Source of the DNA: Neckera pumila
Taxonomy: Eukaryota; Streptophyta; Bryopsida; Hypnales; Neckeraceae
Assembly (NCBI GenBank): GCA_963969595.1
Contig: OZ018409.1
Coordinates: forward strand, 12,476,520-12,540,519
Length of the DNA stretch: 64,000 bases
Reading direction: 5' to 3'
This document shows, in pieces, positions 35,252 to 46,353 of this stretch; the stretch's first letter is position 1, and each line of letters begins with the position of its first letter. The translations under genes and the position numbers were made by a program. Below the pieces are notes generated by a model. It saw only the letters and a program-made list of their open reading frames with translations, was not told the origin of the DNA and searched no databases.

Positions 35252-35884
35252 TTTCTAAATGCTTAAGGCCTCTTTTGAGCTTCTAGGAATTTATTCTAAA
35301 TTGAATAAAAAATCCAACATTTTGGTAAGTTGTATCAGTTTTAAAAAAATTGTAAACATACAAGTTCAAACTAGACACATTAGAGATCATAGAGGAAAAG
35401 AAAACACAATAATATCACTTATGGATTGAAAGATTATAATGTTTGATCATGAGTGATTTGAAGTCTTTCGATACTCTTTTCACATGTCAAATCTGAAAAG
35501 TTGGTCACCAAAAGAATTGGAGATTAAAGGGCCTAACATGCATAACCAAAATCAATTTATGGCTTCTCAAAATCTACTCTACAAATTTATTTTTTACTTG
35601 AACTTCTAATGTGATATTTTCCAAAGATCTTGTGTATTTGAGGCTCATTTCCAAGAGCCCTTAAGACTACCGAACTAAGTCAAGATTGCAATGGACCCCC
35701 TTGCACAAAATCTTGAATAGAAAAATCATAATCAATCATTTTCAAAATCAAATTTTTGATGCTAAAATTAAACTTCAAAAAGAATTTTTTTTAAATAGAA
35801 ACTCCTAAAATTAGAACTTGGTTGGATTTCATTTTAACTTCAAGGTACAGTCGACACCAAAATTTGGTGCCCCACATTTAGGGG
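35252..35884 (+). mobile_element. TTAA-flanked short element, type P3
   Basis: It starts directly after the shared TTAG (TTTCTAAATGCTTAAGGCC) and ends CCCACATTTAGGGG followed by TTAA at 35885-35888. It aligns with 8486-9119. Confidence 0.7.
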
Positions 35885-36206
35885 TTAAGGTTGAGGCCTT
35901 CATTTTCTTCAATATTTTTCTTTGAGGTTTGCATTGTCATCTTTTTTTTCTTTTTTTAATTATTCAACCTCTATCTCTTTCATAATCAAGAAATTGAAAT
36001 ACCTTTCTAGATTTTGTTCTCTCAAAGAAGATACTTTTATTTTATGTTTCAGCACTGGGACGCGGACGGAGATTGATGATAGGTGAGAGAAGGCAATGGA
36101 GACACTAGGAGTTGAGAAATTGCGGCGGGCCAAACTCTCGATGAGGGCAGGGACTTCCACAATGGAAGTTGTCTAAGGTAGGCGCACCCACTCTTTGTTT
36201 ACTACA

Positions 36207-36319
36207 TTCAACTAAGGTAGGCGAAGGTTCAGATTTTACTTCCAGACTATATTGTGTTCAGACATGACAACGGAATCAGGTACACGAATAGGAATGGATG
36301 TGCCTACCTTAGTTGAAGG
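36207..36319. repeat. Inverted repeat CAACTAAGGTAGGC
   Basis: TCAACTAAGGTAGGCG (about 36208) pairs with GCCTACCTTAGTTGA (about 36302). The loop of about 80 bp has no coding signal. It may be a small MITE. Confidence 0.5.
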
Positions 36320-36351
36320 GGACTTGGGCTAAGCTTAATAAGGTAGAGCCA

Positions 36352-36416
36352 CCCATTCCCAACCAGTGACCCATTCCCAACCAGTGACCCATTCCCAACC
36401 AGTGACCCATTCCCAA
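36352..36416. repeat. 18-bp tandem repeat
   Basis: Three and a half perfect units of CCCATTCCCAACCAGTGA. Confidence 0.9.
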
Positions 36417-36445
36417 CTTGTAGGTGGAGCCTATAAAAATATATA

Positions 36446-36956
36446 GGCTCTTTGGAGTAATGTGCACAAAAAAATTTGTATTTTTATCCCAACTTTACTT
36501 CCTATAATTTTCAATCCATGCAATCAAAGATGATGGAATTTTTACTAGACATAAGTGTCACTGAGTACTTCAAGATAATATGGTTGAATATGTCAAAATC
36601 TATTTTATTTTTTCAGATATAGGCCTCTGAATCTACAAAATACAATCTTGGAGGCTTGTGGTCAAATTATAGTAAAAAAACTTAGGGATTAAGGTAAATT
36701 TTATTTCTTAACCTCTAATTGCTAGTAGCAGTTTTCCAATTCTAGATATAAGTTTCAAATTATTTTCATTTGTGATAAATAATAAGTTTTGAGGGTTTCA
36801 ACTAGCTAGTCAAGTGAATGAATTGGAGCCACTTCATACTAGATTCTAAGTCCCAACTAATTCCACTAAATTTTCAAAATCTAATTGGTGGAAAGCTAGA
36901 AAATTGGGACTTGGGTTTTGACACTATGTTAAAGTCTCACATTACTCCAAAGAGCC
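36446..36956. mobile_element. MITE with perfect 19-bp TIRs
   Basis: The left end GGCTCTTTGGAGTAATGTG (36446-36464) is repeated exactly inverted at 36938-36956. TA stands on both outer sides (36444-36445 and 36957-36958), so the duplication is probably TA, as for Tc1/mariner-type elements. A 71-codon frame at 36818 inside it has no motif. Confidence 0.75.
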
Positions 36957-36958
36957 TA

Positions 36959-38485
36959 CATGGCAACACTTTTTGGGAGTTTTGGCGCCAAGGAAGTGAG
37001 ACTTGGAGGTTGAATTGGGTTCAACAAAAATGATAACTCAACTTGGCTTTTAAGCCCCTATAATATCTTGGAATAAAAAATGAAGAGAAAATTGCAATAT
37101 AAAGCATCCTAGTGGATTAAATTTTGTTCTAAATCTGCCCAATGCAGATTTTATATTAAAAGTGCCTCCAAAATTGTTTTTTTGACTTTTCCATTTTGGG
37201 GGCACTTTATTGCTATATAAATTGTATATGCAACAAGTTGGGACTTCAAATTGGGACTTTGGCCTTCACACTACAAAGTTTTAATTTCTAAGCCCTACAC
37301 TAGATATTATTTATTGACCTCTACAACCCAAGAAAATTGAGATTTGGCCTTGAAATAGGACTTGAAGTGTTCATAGTGTAAAGTGGCCCTTCATTTTCCA
37401 CCCACCTCCTCCTTATTTGGACATATCCCAATATTAGAGAAACAAGTGGGCAATTAAGCTATTTTTGATTCTATATAAGTGAATGAACAATAAACAATTA
37501 TATAAGGGCACTGAAATTTTAATCTCCAAAGTTTGTTGACTATCTTTCACAAAAAGTATCCAAAATTGTTACTTTCTCATATATTGAGCATTATTGAAAA
37601 TTAAAATCAAACTTAAAAAACGGTATTAGTCTACTCTGGGTATTTGAAGAAAAGAATACAATCAATTCCACCTGGGAGGTTGGGAGAATACAATGTTCAA
37701 AATTGATACTTGAGTTCTTCTAACAAAATCAACATAGTTTGCTTCAACTTTGAAGAAAGTTGGACACTATTTACCTTTGAAATTCTATAATTGTATAGGT
37801 AGATGTGGTAGTTATTTGAATGTCAACTTTCAAAGATATTAGAGGTGCTTGACATGTCCCAAATCATCATTTTCAAAGGTGATGTCCAAAAAGTGGCAAC
37901 TAGATTAGCAAGATTATTATTATTTTTAAATTCATCTTTTGGAAGAATTAAAATCTTAACATTTAGACCAAAAAAACCCTGTTTTTTATAGTTCATAAGA
38001 GTATTAAAAAAATCCCAAAAGTATAATAAAATAAAAAATTATAATTTTATGCTAAAATTAAGCTAATATAATTTACTGTAGTTGTAAAATTGTCATTTCA
38101 ATTTCAATGAGTGAAATTTGTAAGAATAAAAAATAAAAATATTTTCAATGATCAGATATTGCCCCATGGTACTATGTGATTATATAGGTCTTTATCCCAT
38201 TTGACCTTACAGATTGCAAGATATGAACGATCCAGGTTCAGGAAAATTTGCAATTCACTATATCACCATGTTAGTACACCATCTAAGCTACTCGGCAACC
38301 ACAAATTTTTTTATCTGGACACCTGATTAGAAAATATACTTTATATAAGTTTTCATCTATTGGTTGTCTGGATCAAAAGTTTAGGGGTAGCTAAGTCAAA
38401 CATGAATATTTGATTTAAAAAAATTCATTTTGATCGATTGACTTTACATGAACCTATGGGAGCTTACTGATCTGTAGGATTTACC
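36959..38485. other. No supported gene
   Basis: AT-rich; no domain-bearing frames and no clear terminal repeats. Confidence 0.4.
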
Positions 38486-39668
38486 TTCTAAAGGACCAAG
38501 AAACTCACTTTAGACTTTTTAAAAACTTAGATAGGCTTTATTGACCTTAACTTAAAATTTTTGCTTGAAATCTTTAGAAATGGATGCTAGTCATCATAAT
38601 ATGTATGTAAAGTTTTGTTTTACACCATTCCAATAAAAATATCGCAAAATTTATAAAGCATTCTTCAATTTCAATGTCAAAAATAGCAACTAAGAATATA
38701 TTTGAAAACAAATTAATTTATTTTATTTCATTTTTTAGATTGATACCTATTGAAAGCATTTGAAGCATTCAAATGTTTGTTTGAATGGTTGATCGACGAG
38801 ATGAAAGTTATAAAGAACTTATTTTGAAGGCAATGAATTAAAGTAGAAAAACACTTAAAGTCATTTTTTGAACTCACCTTTGAAATTTCACAATAAAACA
38901 AAAGCATAGAGTATATATATTATTTATAACCACTGGGATATATTTATAGCTCTAAATTTTTTGTAAAAGTTAGTAGTGATTTAGTGTTTTTTTCCATCAA
39001 TTTCAAGTACTGCCTTCCACTGTATAATTCTCTTAAGAGATGAATGTAAAAAAAAATTGGTTGAACTTATATATATTATCAATTCGTTTTCAATATATGT
39101 ATTCTCAATCCATTTTCGAACATATTGACTAAAATACACAAATTATGGAACGTACGTGCTTGTTTCCAAAAATGTTGAAAGACAAAATTTCACCTTTGGA
39201 AAGGGCTAGAAAATATGCTCCTTGAAATTTAGACCCTTTGAACTTGCAATGGAAAGGAGATTTTACTTTGAAATTTTGGAAGGATATACTTAAACAAATT
39301 AACAAAAGAATGAAATGCTTGGATTTGTAAGAGTACAACATAGATGAAGATTTTAGCCTTGCTTTGAAATAGTTTTGAGCCTCAAATATTGTAATCTTTT
39401 AGAGTTAAGAGATAAAATCTAATAGGAAAATAATATAAAAAATCAAAATCTTTATATTCAAGTGACTATGTCAAGTTTTTTTAAGTAACTTTTGAAAATA
39501 TTATTTTGATCCCAACACTTGATTGGAAAAAAAATTGTTTACCTATAAAAGAAGTACATATCAATACCTTGGGCCAAAATCTTGAAAATATTTGTTCACA
39601 ACTGACTTTGTAAAGACCTACTCAAATTTTCAATTGTCCATTAAATGGACATTAGAACCTTTAGGACT
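38486..39668 (+). mobile_element. Diverged TTAA-type element (P6)
   Basis: The left end is TTTACC-TTCTAAAGGACCAAG and the right end GAACCTTTAGGAC followed by TTAA at 39669-39672. The CTAAAGG core of the family TIR is kept at both ends. The right part resembles 56700-56830, which suggests a further copy there. It is non-coding. Confidence 0.5.
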
Positions 39669-40052
39669 TAAGTCAAAAAATAAAAAATAAACCTCCGAGA
39701 GTGTAAACTAGCTTTTTTATTTCAACCAGTTTACAGGTTTATTTAAATTGAATTAATAATTTATTATCAATATAGGCTTACTTCAGTAGGTTTTGAATTA
39801 CACACACTACACAAATTTGCATCTTGTCCTAATATTATACCTGGCTATTGTAGCCAGCAAATAAATGAATGTTTCAAATGTTCAACTATCAAACAATGGA
39901 CCACAATGAATCTTAGAATAATATAATTAAGATATTCAATTCTTAAAAAAATAAAAAATAAAAAATTCTATTATTTCTAAAAGCGCCAGTCTAACCGCTT
40001 TTCCCAACCTTAGTTATTTATTTGGCATGAAATGTTGATCCTAATAAACGGG

Positions 40053-40170
40053 TATGGTACATTGAATTGTGCAATTAGGTCGCCCAAGACTATAGTTGAC
40101 CATGTCTGAAAGTGTTAGATATGAGAAATTAGTGTAGGGCAACCTAATTGCACAATTCAGTGTAGTTAAT
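40053..40170. mobile_element. Small MITE related to 6949-7208
   Basis: The arms ATTGAATTGTGCAATTAGGT (left) and the inverted form near 40138-40168 enclose only about 50 bp. The terminal text resembles the larger MITE at 6949-7208. Confidence 0.6.
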
Positions 40171-40510
40171 GTGTGATGCTATATTGCCAAAGTCAAACTA
40201 TATTAAATTAGTTCATGTTGAAATACTATTGCATTTATTTGTGATGATACTAATTTTCTAGGTGATGCTAATTTTCCCCTCACTAATAGAACAAATCAAT
40301 GTAGTTTATCAACAAAGTCCCCAGTTCTTTCAAAACTAACAATTATGCACAACAAATAATTTAGGGTGTAAGTTAATTCTCAATGCAAAAGTGATGATGC
40401 AAGTGAAGCCTCAGAACGAGTCTGCTAACTTAACCTGAGAGTTGTTCAAGACTGTCACATGCTGATCCAAAATTTATGTAAGGTAGTTCTCTCATAAAGC
40501 AACATTTTAA

Positions 40511-41433
40511 CCTCTAAAGGACCAACATGCGTTTTTTGGCCGTATAGAAATTTTGGGCAGGTACGTGTGACTAGAGATATCCATATTTGAGGCTGAAATT
40601 TTAATAGAAAGTGGGGGCGAGGAATATCTTCATGTGTACCAAGTTTCATGACATTTTGAAATACGAGTCAAAAGTTGTAACCTAATATGTTGCTTTTTTT
40701 CGTAACCGGGCAGTTTGAGCAGATCAAAAAAAATCATTTTTTCCGGAATTTTTTTTTGAAATTGGTTCTCTACATTTATATATACTTAAAAAGCTTTGAA
40801 TCACTCCATTTCAATCAATGAGTCAAAAGTTATGAGGGTTTTTGGTTTGCGGGCAGTTATGGATTGTCTACTCTAAAAAACACTTTAAAGTCGTTTATTT
40901 AACTCAATTTTCAATTTTTTTTGAAAAAAAAAAAAATCCTAGGATGTAAATTGATTATTACAACATTACAACCGTTGGGATTGGTATTTTTAAATTCCAT
41001 TATTAAAATTTTAACAATTTAGTATTTTGAATCATTTCTACTTCTTTCTACTTACTATTTTTTTCCTATATGTTGTACAATTCCAAATGATGTGAAATTT
41101 TTCAAGCATATAGACAACTTGTTTAGAAAACTGAATTCAAAGAAGCACCACCTTTATCGGCATTTTTTCATTGAAAAGTGAGCTTGCAAAGTGCAGCTGC
41201 CCGGTTTTTCGCAGGATTGAAAAAATGATTTTCAAGACTTTGAATGCTTATATCTTATGATCCACACGGTGGAATTTTCTGAAATTTTTACCACATGTTT
41301 TCAAAATATCACACTACAAGATCCTATGGTTACATGTGTCAAAAATTGTTTTTTTCCAAAAATTTGGTAGTTGTATTAGAAATGGCAGTTTTGGAGCGTT
41401 TTTGGTGAGAACATAGTCATGAAACTTTAGGGG
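40511..41433 (+). mobile_element. TTAA-flanked short element, type P1 (full length)
   Basis: TTAA at 40507-40510 is followed by CCTCTAAAGGACCAACATGC; the right end is GAAACTTTAGGGG with TTAA at 41434-41437. It is 923 bp, and the TTAA on its right is also the left TTAA of the next element. Confidence 0.82.
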
Positions 41434-41437
41434 TTAA

Positions 41438-42353
41438 CCCCTCAAATACCAAGGTAGTTTCTGGCTCCAAAACCACTAAAAATTGTCATTTCTGCTGCAA
41501 TCACTCCCTAAACCAAAATTTTATTTTTTTTAGAATCCAACAATAGGATCTTGTAATTCACTTGTCTTAGATCATGTGGTAATAATTTCATGAAGTTTGA
41601 CCGTACGGATTGGAAGATATTAGCATTTGAAGTTGGAAAAAGAAGCTTTTTTGAACTGCGGATTGCAATTTCAGATGACTTTGACGGCCATTTGTGGATT
41701 TTTGCACTACACACCACTAAGTTAAATTTTTTTGTGTTGAACATCTGACTTAAGAGTTGTGGAAAACTTTTTTAGAATGTCAAAACTTGATTTTCACATA
41801 TAAAAAAATTATAAAGTAGAAGCAAGTCCAAAATTGAACAAAACACTAAATCGTTAATAGCTCTTAGGTGGAATTAAAAATCCATAATCCCAACCGTGGG
41901 ATTATTCTTGCAAACAAACCTAACCTTGTCAAAAAAAAAATTTGAAAAAAATTAAAAATTGCATACAAAAATGATTTCTATAAGTTGTTTTTTGAAGAGA
42001 TGCTTAGATTGCCCAAAAAAGAAGATTGTCCATAACTTTATTGTTCTAAGTTCAAATAGAATGAATCAAAGCTTCAAATGTAGACACAAACATGATCTTT
42101 GAGGAAAAAAAATCAAAAATCAAATTCAATTTTTTGTAAGTTTTTTTTTCCTGCCCGGCGAACTGCTTTTAAGACTCCGGATGGCATAACTTTTGCTCCC
42201 AGGCACCAATTGAAAAAAAAGTTATATTTTTAGAAAGCTAATGTGATTTCCTATCTTCAAAAAAAGTTTCAAAAAAACAGGCCAAACTTTCAGGTCACAC
42301 GAACGTGCCTGAAAACCCAAGTGTCCCCTGAGGGGACTTTGGTCCTTTAGGGG
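41438..42353 (+). mobile_element. TTAA-flanked short element, type P2 (full length)
   Basis: It starts CCCCTCAAATACCAAGG directly after the shared TTAA and ends GGTCCTTTAGGGG followed by TTAA at 42354-42357 (916 bp). It is non-coding. Confidence 0.82.
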
Positions 42354-42687
42354 TTAAGACCTGATTGCATTTATGGGGAGCTAAACTTCTTGACACAATT
42401 TCAGTAAATTTCTTAGGAAGAAAAATGGAATTGATTTCTAATCAAAGCTGTTTCATATTTTTTGGATCTCTTGTGGAATTTGTTACAAATTTTTGAAGTT
42501 GAAACATAGTGGTCATTCAAAGCAACCCCATCGTGAAACATATGTTGTTGGTGCATTGAAGAAAGTAAAAATACTTTTGCATTATTTATAGGACGCTTTT
42601 AGAGCAGGGGCACTTTAAGATTGAACTACCATACACAATGAGAAAGTGATTGTTAACTTAGCTCATATGTGATGAAATCAAGCTTAA

Positions 42688-43269
42688 CCTCTAAGCGCTC
42701 CAACATCTAGTTTGTGGACGATGAACAGATTGAAACTCTTGTTTCTTTCTTACTCTGCCTTGATAAAAGTCATCTTAATTTGTGGAGATTCTTTATCAAG
42801 CTATTGTCCTATCTAATGATTGGATTTGGTGTTACTACAATACATATTTTTCTAAAATTACAAATATAGAAGTATATCAAGTGATTGATCAAGCCAAAAT
42901 TGCATTGACTCTAGTTCAAGACTAGGTTTGCAAAAATGAGGTCGTAGATCTTAAGAACACAAAGATTTCAAAAAATCATCATGTGAAGAGAACCTCAGTT
43001 CAAATCCAACCTAACAAATTTTACTCAAAAAAATCATAGTATTTTGCTTGTAATCAAATTTAAAGGGAATTTTGAAATTTCATTTTGAAATTAAAAAAAA
43101 AATATTGGTGATAGTCATGGCAAATCTAACTGTACGGATAAAATCTATACTCATTTTAAAACCTACAAGTTTTATTTGTACATCAATTCCAAAATATTTT
43201 TCCAAATAGTATATTATGATAATTTTTCTCAAATTGCAAATTATGGAGAAGACTCTGAACGTTTAGGGG
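42688..43269 (+). mobile_element. TTAA-flanked short element, type P5
   Basis: TTAA at 42684-42687 is followed by CCTCTAAGCGCTCC; the right end is GAACGTTTAGGGG with TTAA at 43270-43273. It is 582 bp, non-coding, and related to 34690-35247. Confidence 0.75.
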
Positions 43270-43362
43270 TTAAAATTGAGCTTCCGATTAAAAAATTAAT
43301 TGGCTGATGGCAGAACATATGATATTGCATGCTTATCAATTAGAAATAAACTTAACTTGTCA

Positions 43363-43603
43363 TGGGGTCAGATGGAAGGCTGGCCGGATTTGCCTTTAAT
43401 CTAGCCCACAATCCGGCCCCAATTCTTCCATCCGTCCCCAACTAATGTAAAGCCCTTGAGCCAGATTCTAGGGTCTAATTTCCACTTCACGTGCTCTTGG
43501 ATTTTCTCCATGCTCAATTAAAAAATTATAAAAACATGCATCTTTTCCTTTTTCTTCCTTTCTTTCCTATTTCAAAAAAAAATAAAATTTATTTATTTAT
43601 TTA

Positions 43604-43635
<32 letters not shown>

Positions 43636-43644
43636 GTTACTTAG

Positions 43645-43703
<59 letters not shown>

Positions 43704-44630
43704 TTTATTTATTTATTCAAGAATTTCAAGCAATAAATAATTTTGGTCTTGTCGCTATATTGGAGTATGAAATCTTTTTATCATGAGAACTTGAATGTAT
43801 TCATTGAATAATGTAAATCAGGTTTATCATACATGTTATTTTTTGTACCGTAATAATATTCTTTCTTCAAATACCTGTCATCAAATAAATATTATATTCT
43901 CAAACCCGTTAGCTTTAAAAAAAATGTGATATCATTAATCATACCAGTCAGAAAACCACTCTAGGTTGGCTTTACAAAGAATCTCGTGAGACCAGAGAGT
44001 CTGTTAAAATCTTCAGTGCAAACATTGGACAGAGTCCAAATGGCAATGTAATACCAGTATAAGTTATCTACAAAGGTAGTATGCTCTTAAAGCGATCATT
44101 TAAGCCTACCTAACTCATCATAGATAGTAGAACATATTTCAAGCAACATGTCAGTCCTTCCTAGGAAGGGGGCGCAATTAGAACACAGTTGATTTTAGGT
44201 GTAGTTACCTTCAACAAAGATAATATGCATGAAAACAAATTACTCTTTTTGTACAATCAAATAAGAAAGTTGTAGTAGGAGTGCTCCAGAAATTAAATAA
44301 GAAAGTACCAGAGCTCCAAAAATTCAACAAAGGTCGATAGATGGGAGGAAATTAATAAGCATTTATTACCAAAAAGAAAGTAAAAGATCTTGCATTAATA
44401 GACGGTGGAGATTTGCACAATCTAAGGGAGGGGCTCCATCCGGCCCAAGATGGAAGTTTAGGCCACCCAAAAGCTCGTCCCGATTGCTCCCTTGCACCTA
44501 AGACGACACATAGGATGAGTGATGGTTCCATTCGGCCCCAAGTATAAGCCCTTGGGCCGAATTGAGAGAAATTGAGTGATCCTATTGGTTTAAATTTGAA
44601 AAATTCCAACCAGCCTTCAATCCGGCCCCA
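43363..44630. mobile_element. Possible TIR element with CCGGCCCCA ends
   Basis: The left end TGGGGTCAGATGGAAGGCTGG and the right end (inverted TGGGGCCGGATTGAAGGCTGG) match at 17-18 of 21 positions. Related GGCCCCAAGTATAA words repeat inside the right part (44530 and 44625). No target duplication is clear and no transposase is present. Confidence 0.45.
43587..43718. repeat. Tetranucleotide microsatellite (TTTA)n(CTTA)n(TTTA)n
   Basis: About 130 bp of uninterrupted 4-bp units: four ATTT units, then about 25 ACTT units with two AGTT variants, then four ATTT units. The 81-codon frame across it (LLTYLLTYLL) is the translation of the repeat. Confidence 0.95.
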
Positions 44631-45036
44631 AGTATAAACCGACCCTTACATAGCAAGAGTCCTTACAAATGATGTGTTTCAGTATGGTATCAAAGACTAA
44701 GATCTTCTGTTTCCATTTGCACACTCAGGAATTCAGGGTATCTCTTTACAAGCTTGCATCACCTACATTTATGGTTTCAAGGTTGGATCTGGTGCTTGCA
44801 CTTCCAATGACCTATTTGTTCCTTTAGAAAACCCAAAGTTTACTTTTACTTTTTGAAGTGAATAACAGAACATTAAAGTAATAGTTTAAAGTAAAATTAA
44901 AAGTTGTTACAGAGCCTTAAATGAGACTCTAAGCCCTTCAGTTCTTCATTGTTTTCTTCTTTGAGATATATTTTTCAAGTATTATAGAAAGAAGGGTCTA
45001 TGTATTTAGTACATCTATAAAAGAAGAAGATAGAAA
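44631..45036 (+). promoter_or_regulatory. 5' flank of the kinase gene
   Basis: TATAAAAG occurs 21 bp before the ATG (45016), too close for a usual promoter with a leader, and ATATATTTTT at about 44967 is another candidate TATA box. I see no other element. Whether this retrocopy is transcribed cannot be told from the sequence. Confidence 0.3.
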
Positions 45037-46353
45037 ATGGAAATGGTTTGGAGGACTCCAGAGACAGAAGAGGAGATTGAAGAAGGCCAAATCTTAGACA
45101 CCCCATTGATAATTGTTAACAAGGATAAGGATGATGTTTGTATTTTGGCTCCTAGCAGCATTGCTCACTCTCGATGGGCAATAGACACTCCTGAAGAGCA
45201 AAATTCATCATCTCATTGGCGGCAATCCAAAGCTCGTAGGGATGGTGTCAATAATGGTATTCATACTCAATTAGAATATCAGGAAAGGGCGTTAGGGAAT
45301 TTACTAGAGCCACATGGATTCATGTTACAAACAAAATTTCATGAAGGTGAGGTTTATTCAAAAGATTTTTCCAAATCAACAAAAGCAACTGATGATTTTG
45401 CAAAGTGTAGATTTGTAGATGAATTTGAAAAGTTGAATGTAATAGGTCAGGGGTCCTATGGAGTTGTATTTCGTGCTTGCAATAAGAAGACCGGAGAAAT
45501 AGTGGCTTTGAAGAAATTCATTACAAAAAAAGGGAAAGAAAATGCAAGTTCAATGATGGAGTTCCAAATACTATCATCGATTCATCATCCATCTATTATT
45601 GATGTCAAAGAAATTGTGGTCAACAATGGTATGTCTCCCACCAAATTCATGGTCATGGAATACATAGAACACGATTTGAAAGGCCTCATGGAGAAGTCTA
45701 TGGTACAACCATTTAGCCAAAGTGAAGTAAAATGTTTGATGTTGCAACTTTTTGCTGGTGTGAAATTTTTGCATGACAATGGAGTGGTTCACAGGGACTT
45801 GAAGCCATCAAATCTATTGTTGAATAACTGTGGAGAATTGAAGATATGCGATTTTGGAATGGCACAGAGGTTTGGGAGTCAACCTTTGAAGCATACAGAA
45901 GAGATTGTTACATTGTGGTACAGAGCACCGGAGCTTCTATTTGGAGCAAAAGAATATTCAATTGCTATTGACATGTGGTCTTTAGGGTGCATCATGGCAG
46001 AGTTGTTATCAAAAAAGCCTCTGTTTTCAGGACAATCACAGTTTGATCAAATTAATAAGGTTTGCAAAGTTCTTGGAACACCAAATAAGAAAATTTGGCC
46101 AAATTTTCTAAATTTAGTACAAATACCAACTAATATGATCAACCAACCATTTAATAAGTTAAGAGAGCAATTTCCAAGCGTAGCTTTTATTGCAAAGCCT
46201 ATCTTAACTCAAAAAGGCTTTGACTTATTAAATCAACTCCTTATGTATGATCCATTGAAACGCATTACTATAAATAAGGCTCTCAATCATGAATGGTTTC
46301 AAGAGGTTCCATTGCCAAAGGCAAAAGCATTCATGCCAACATTTCCCATCTAA
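45037..46353 (+). CDS. CDKG/PITSLRE-type cyclin-dependent kinase, intronless
   Basis: An intact 438-codon frame encodes a full Ser/Thr kinase domain (about residues 130-420) after a charged N-terminal tail. The glycine loop is GQGSYG (137-142), the catalytic lysine K159 in IVALKK, the C-helix glutamate E175, HRDLKPSN at 252-259 (catalytic D254), DFG at 272-274, a T-loop with T287 before VTLWYRAPE, and the CDK-type ending HEWFQEVPLPK...FMPTFP. The segment EYIEHDLKGLME and the C-terminus are typical of plant CDKG (CDK11/PITSLRE), which acts with L-type cyclins in splicing and meiosis. The C-helix is unusual: SSMMEFQIL replaces the conserved P(I/L)TSLRE, so cyclin partner choice may differ. Plant CDKG genes have introns; this one has none, so I infer a retrocopy kept open by selection or young in age. 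No poly-A tail or flanking duplication is visible. Confidence 0.9.
   Translation: MEMVWRTPETEEEIEEGQILDTPLIIVNKDKDDVCILAPSSIAHSRWAIDTPEEQNSSSHWRQSKARRDGVNNGIHTQLEYQERALGNLLEPHGFMLQTKFHEGEVYSKDFSKSTKATDDFAKCRFVDEFEKLNVIGQGSYGVVFRACNKKTGEIVALKKFITKKGKENASSMMEFQILSSIHHPSIIDVKEIVVNNGMSPTKFMVMEYIEHDLKGLMEKSMVQPFSQSEVKCLMLQLFAGVKFLHDNGVVHRDLKPSNLLLNNCGELKICDFGMAQRFGSQPLKHTEEIVTLWYRAPELLFGAKEYSIAIDMWSLGCIMAELLSKKPLFSGQSQFDQINKVCKVLGTPNKKIWPNFLNLVQIPTNMINQPFNKLREQFPSVAFIAKPILTQKGFDLLNQLLMYDPLKRITINKALNHEWFQEVPLPKAKAFMPTFPI

Noticed and set aside
43491..43736. 81-codon frame rich in LLTY
   Set aside because: It is the translation of the tetranucleotide microsatellite.
45574..45792. Antisense frames inside the kinase gene
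   Set aside because: Shadows of the conserved kinase coding sequence.
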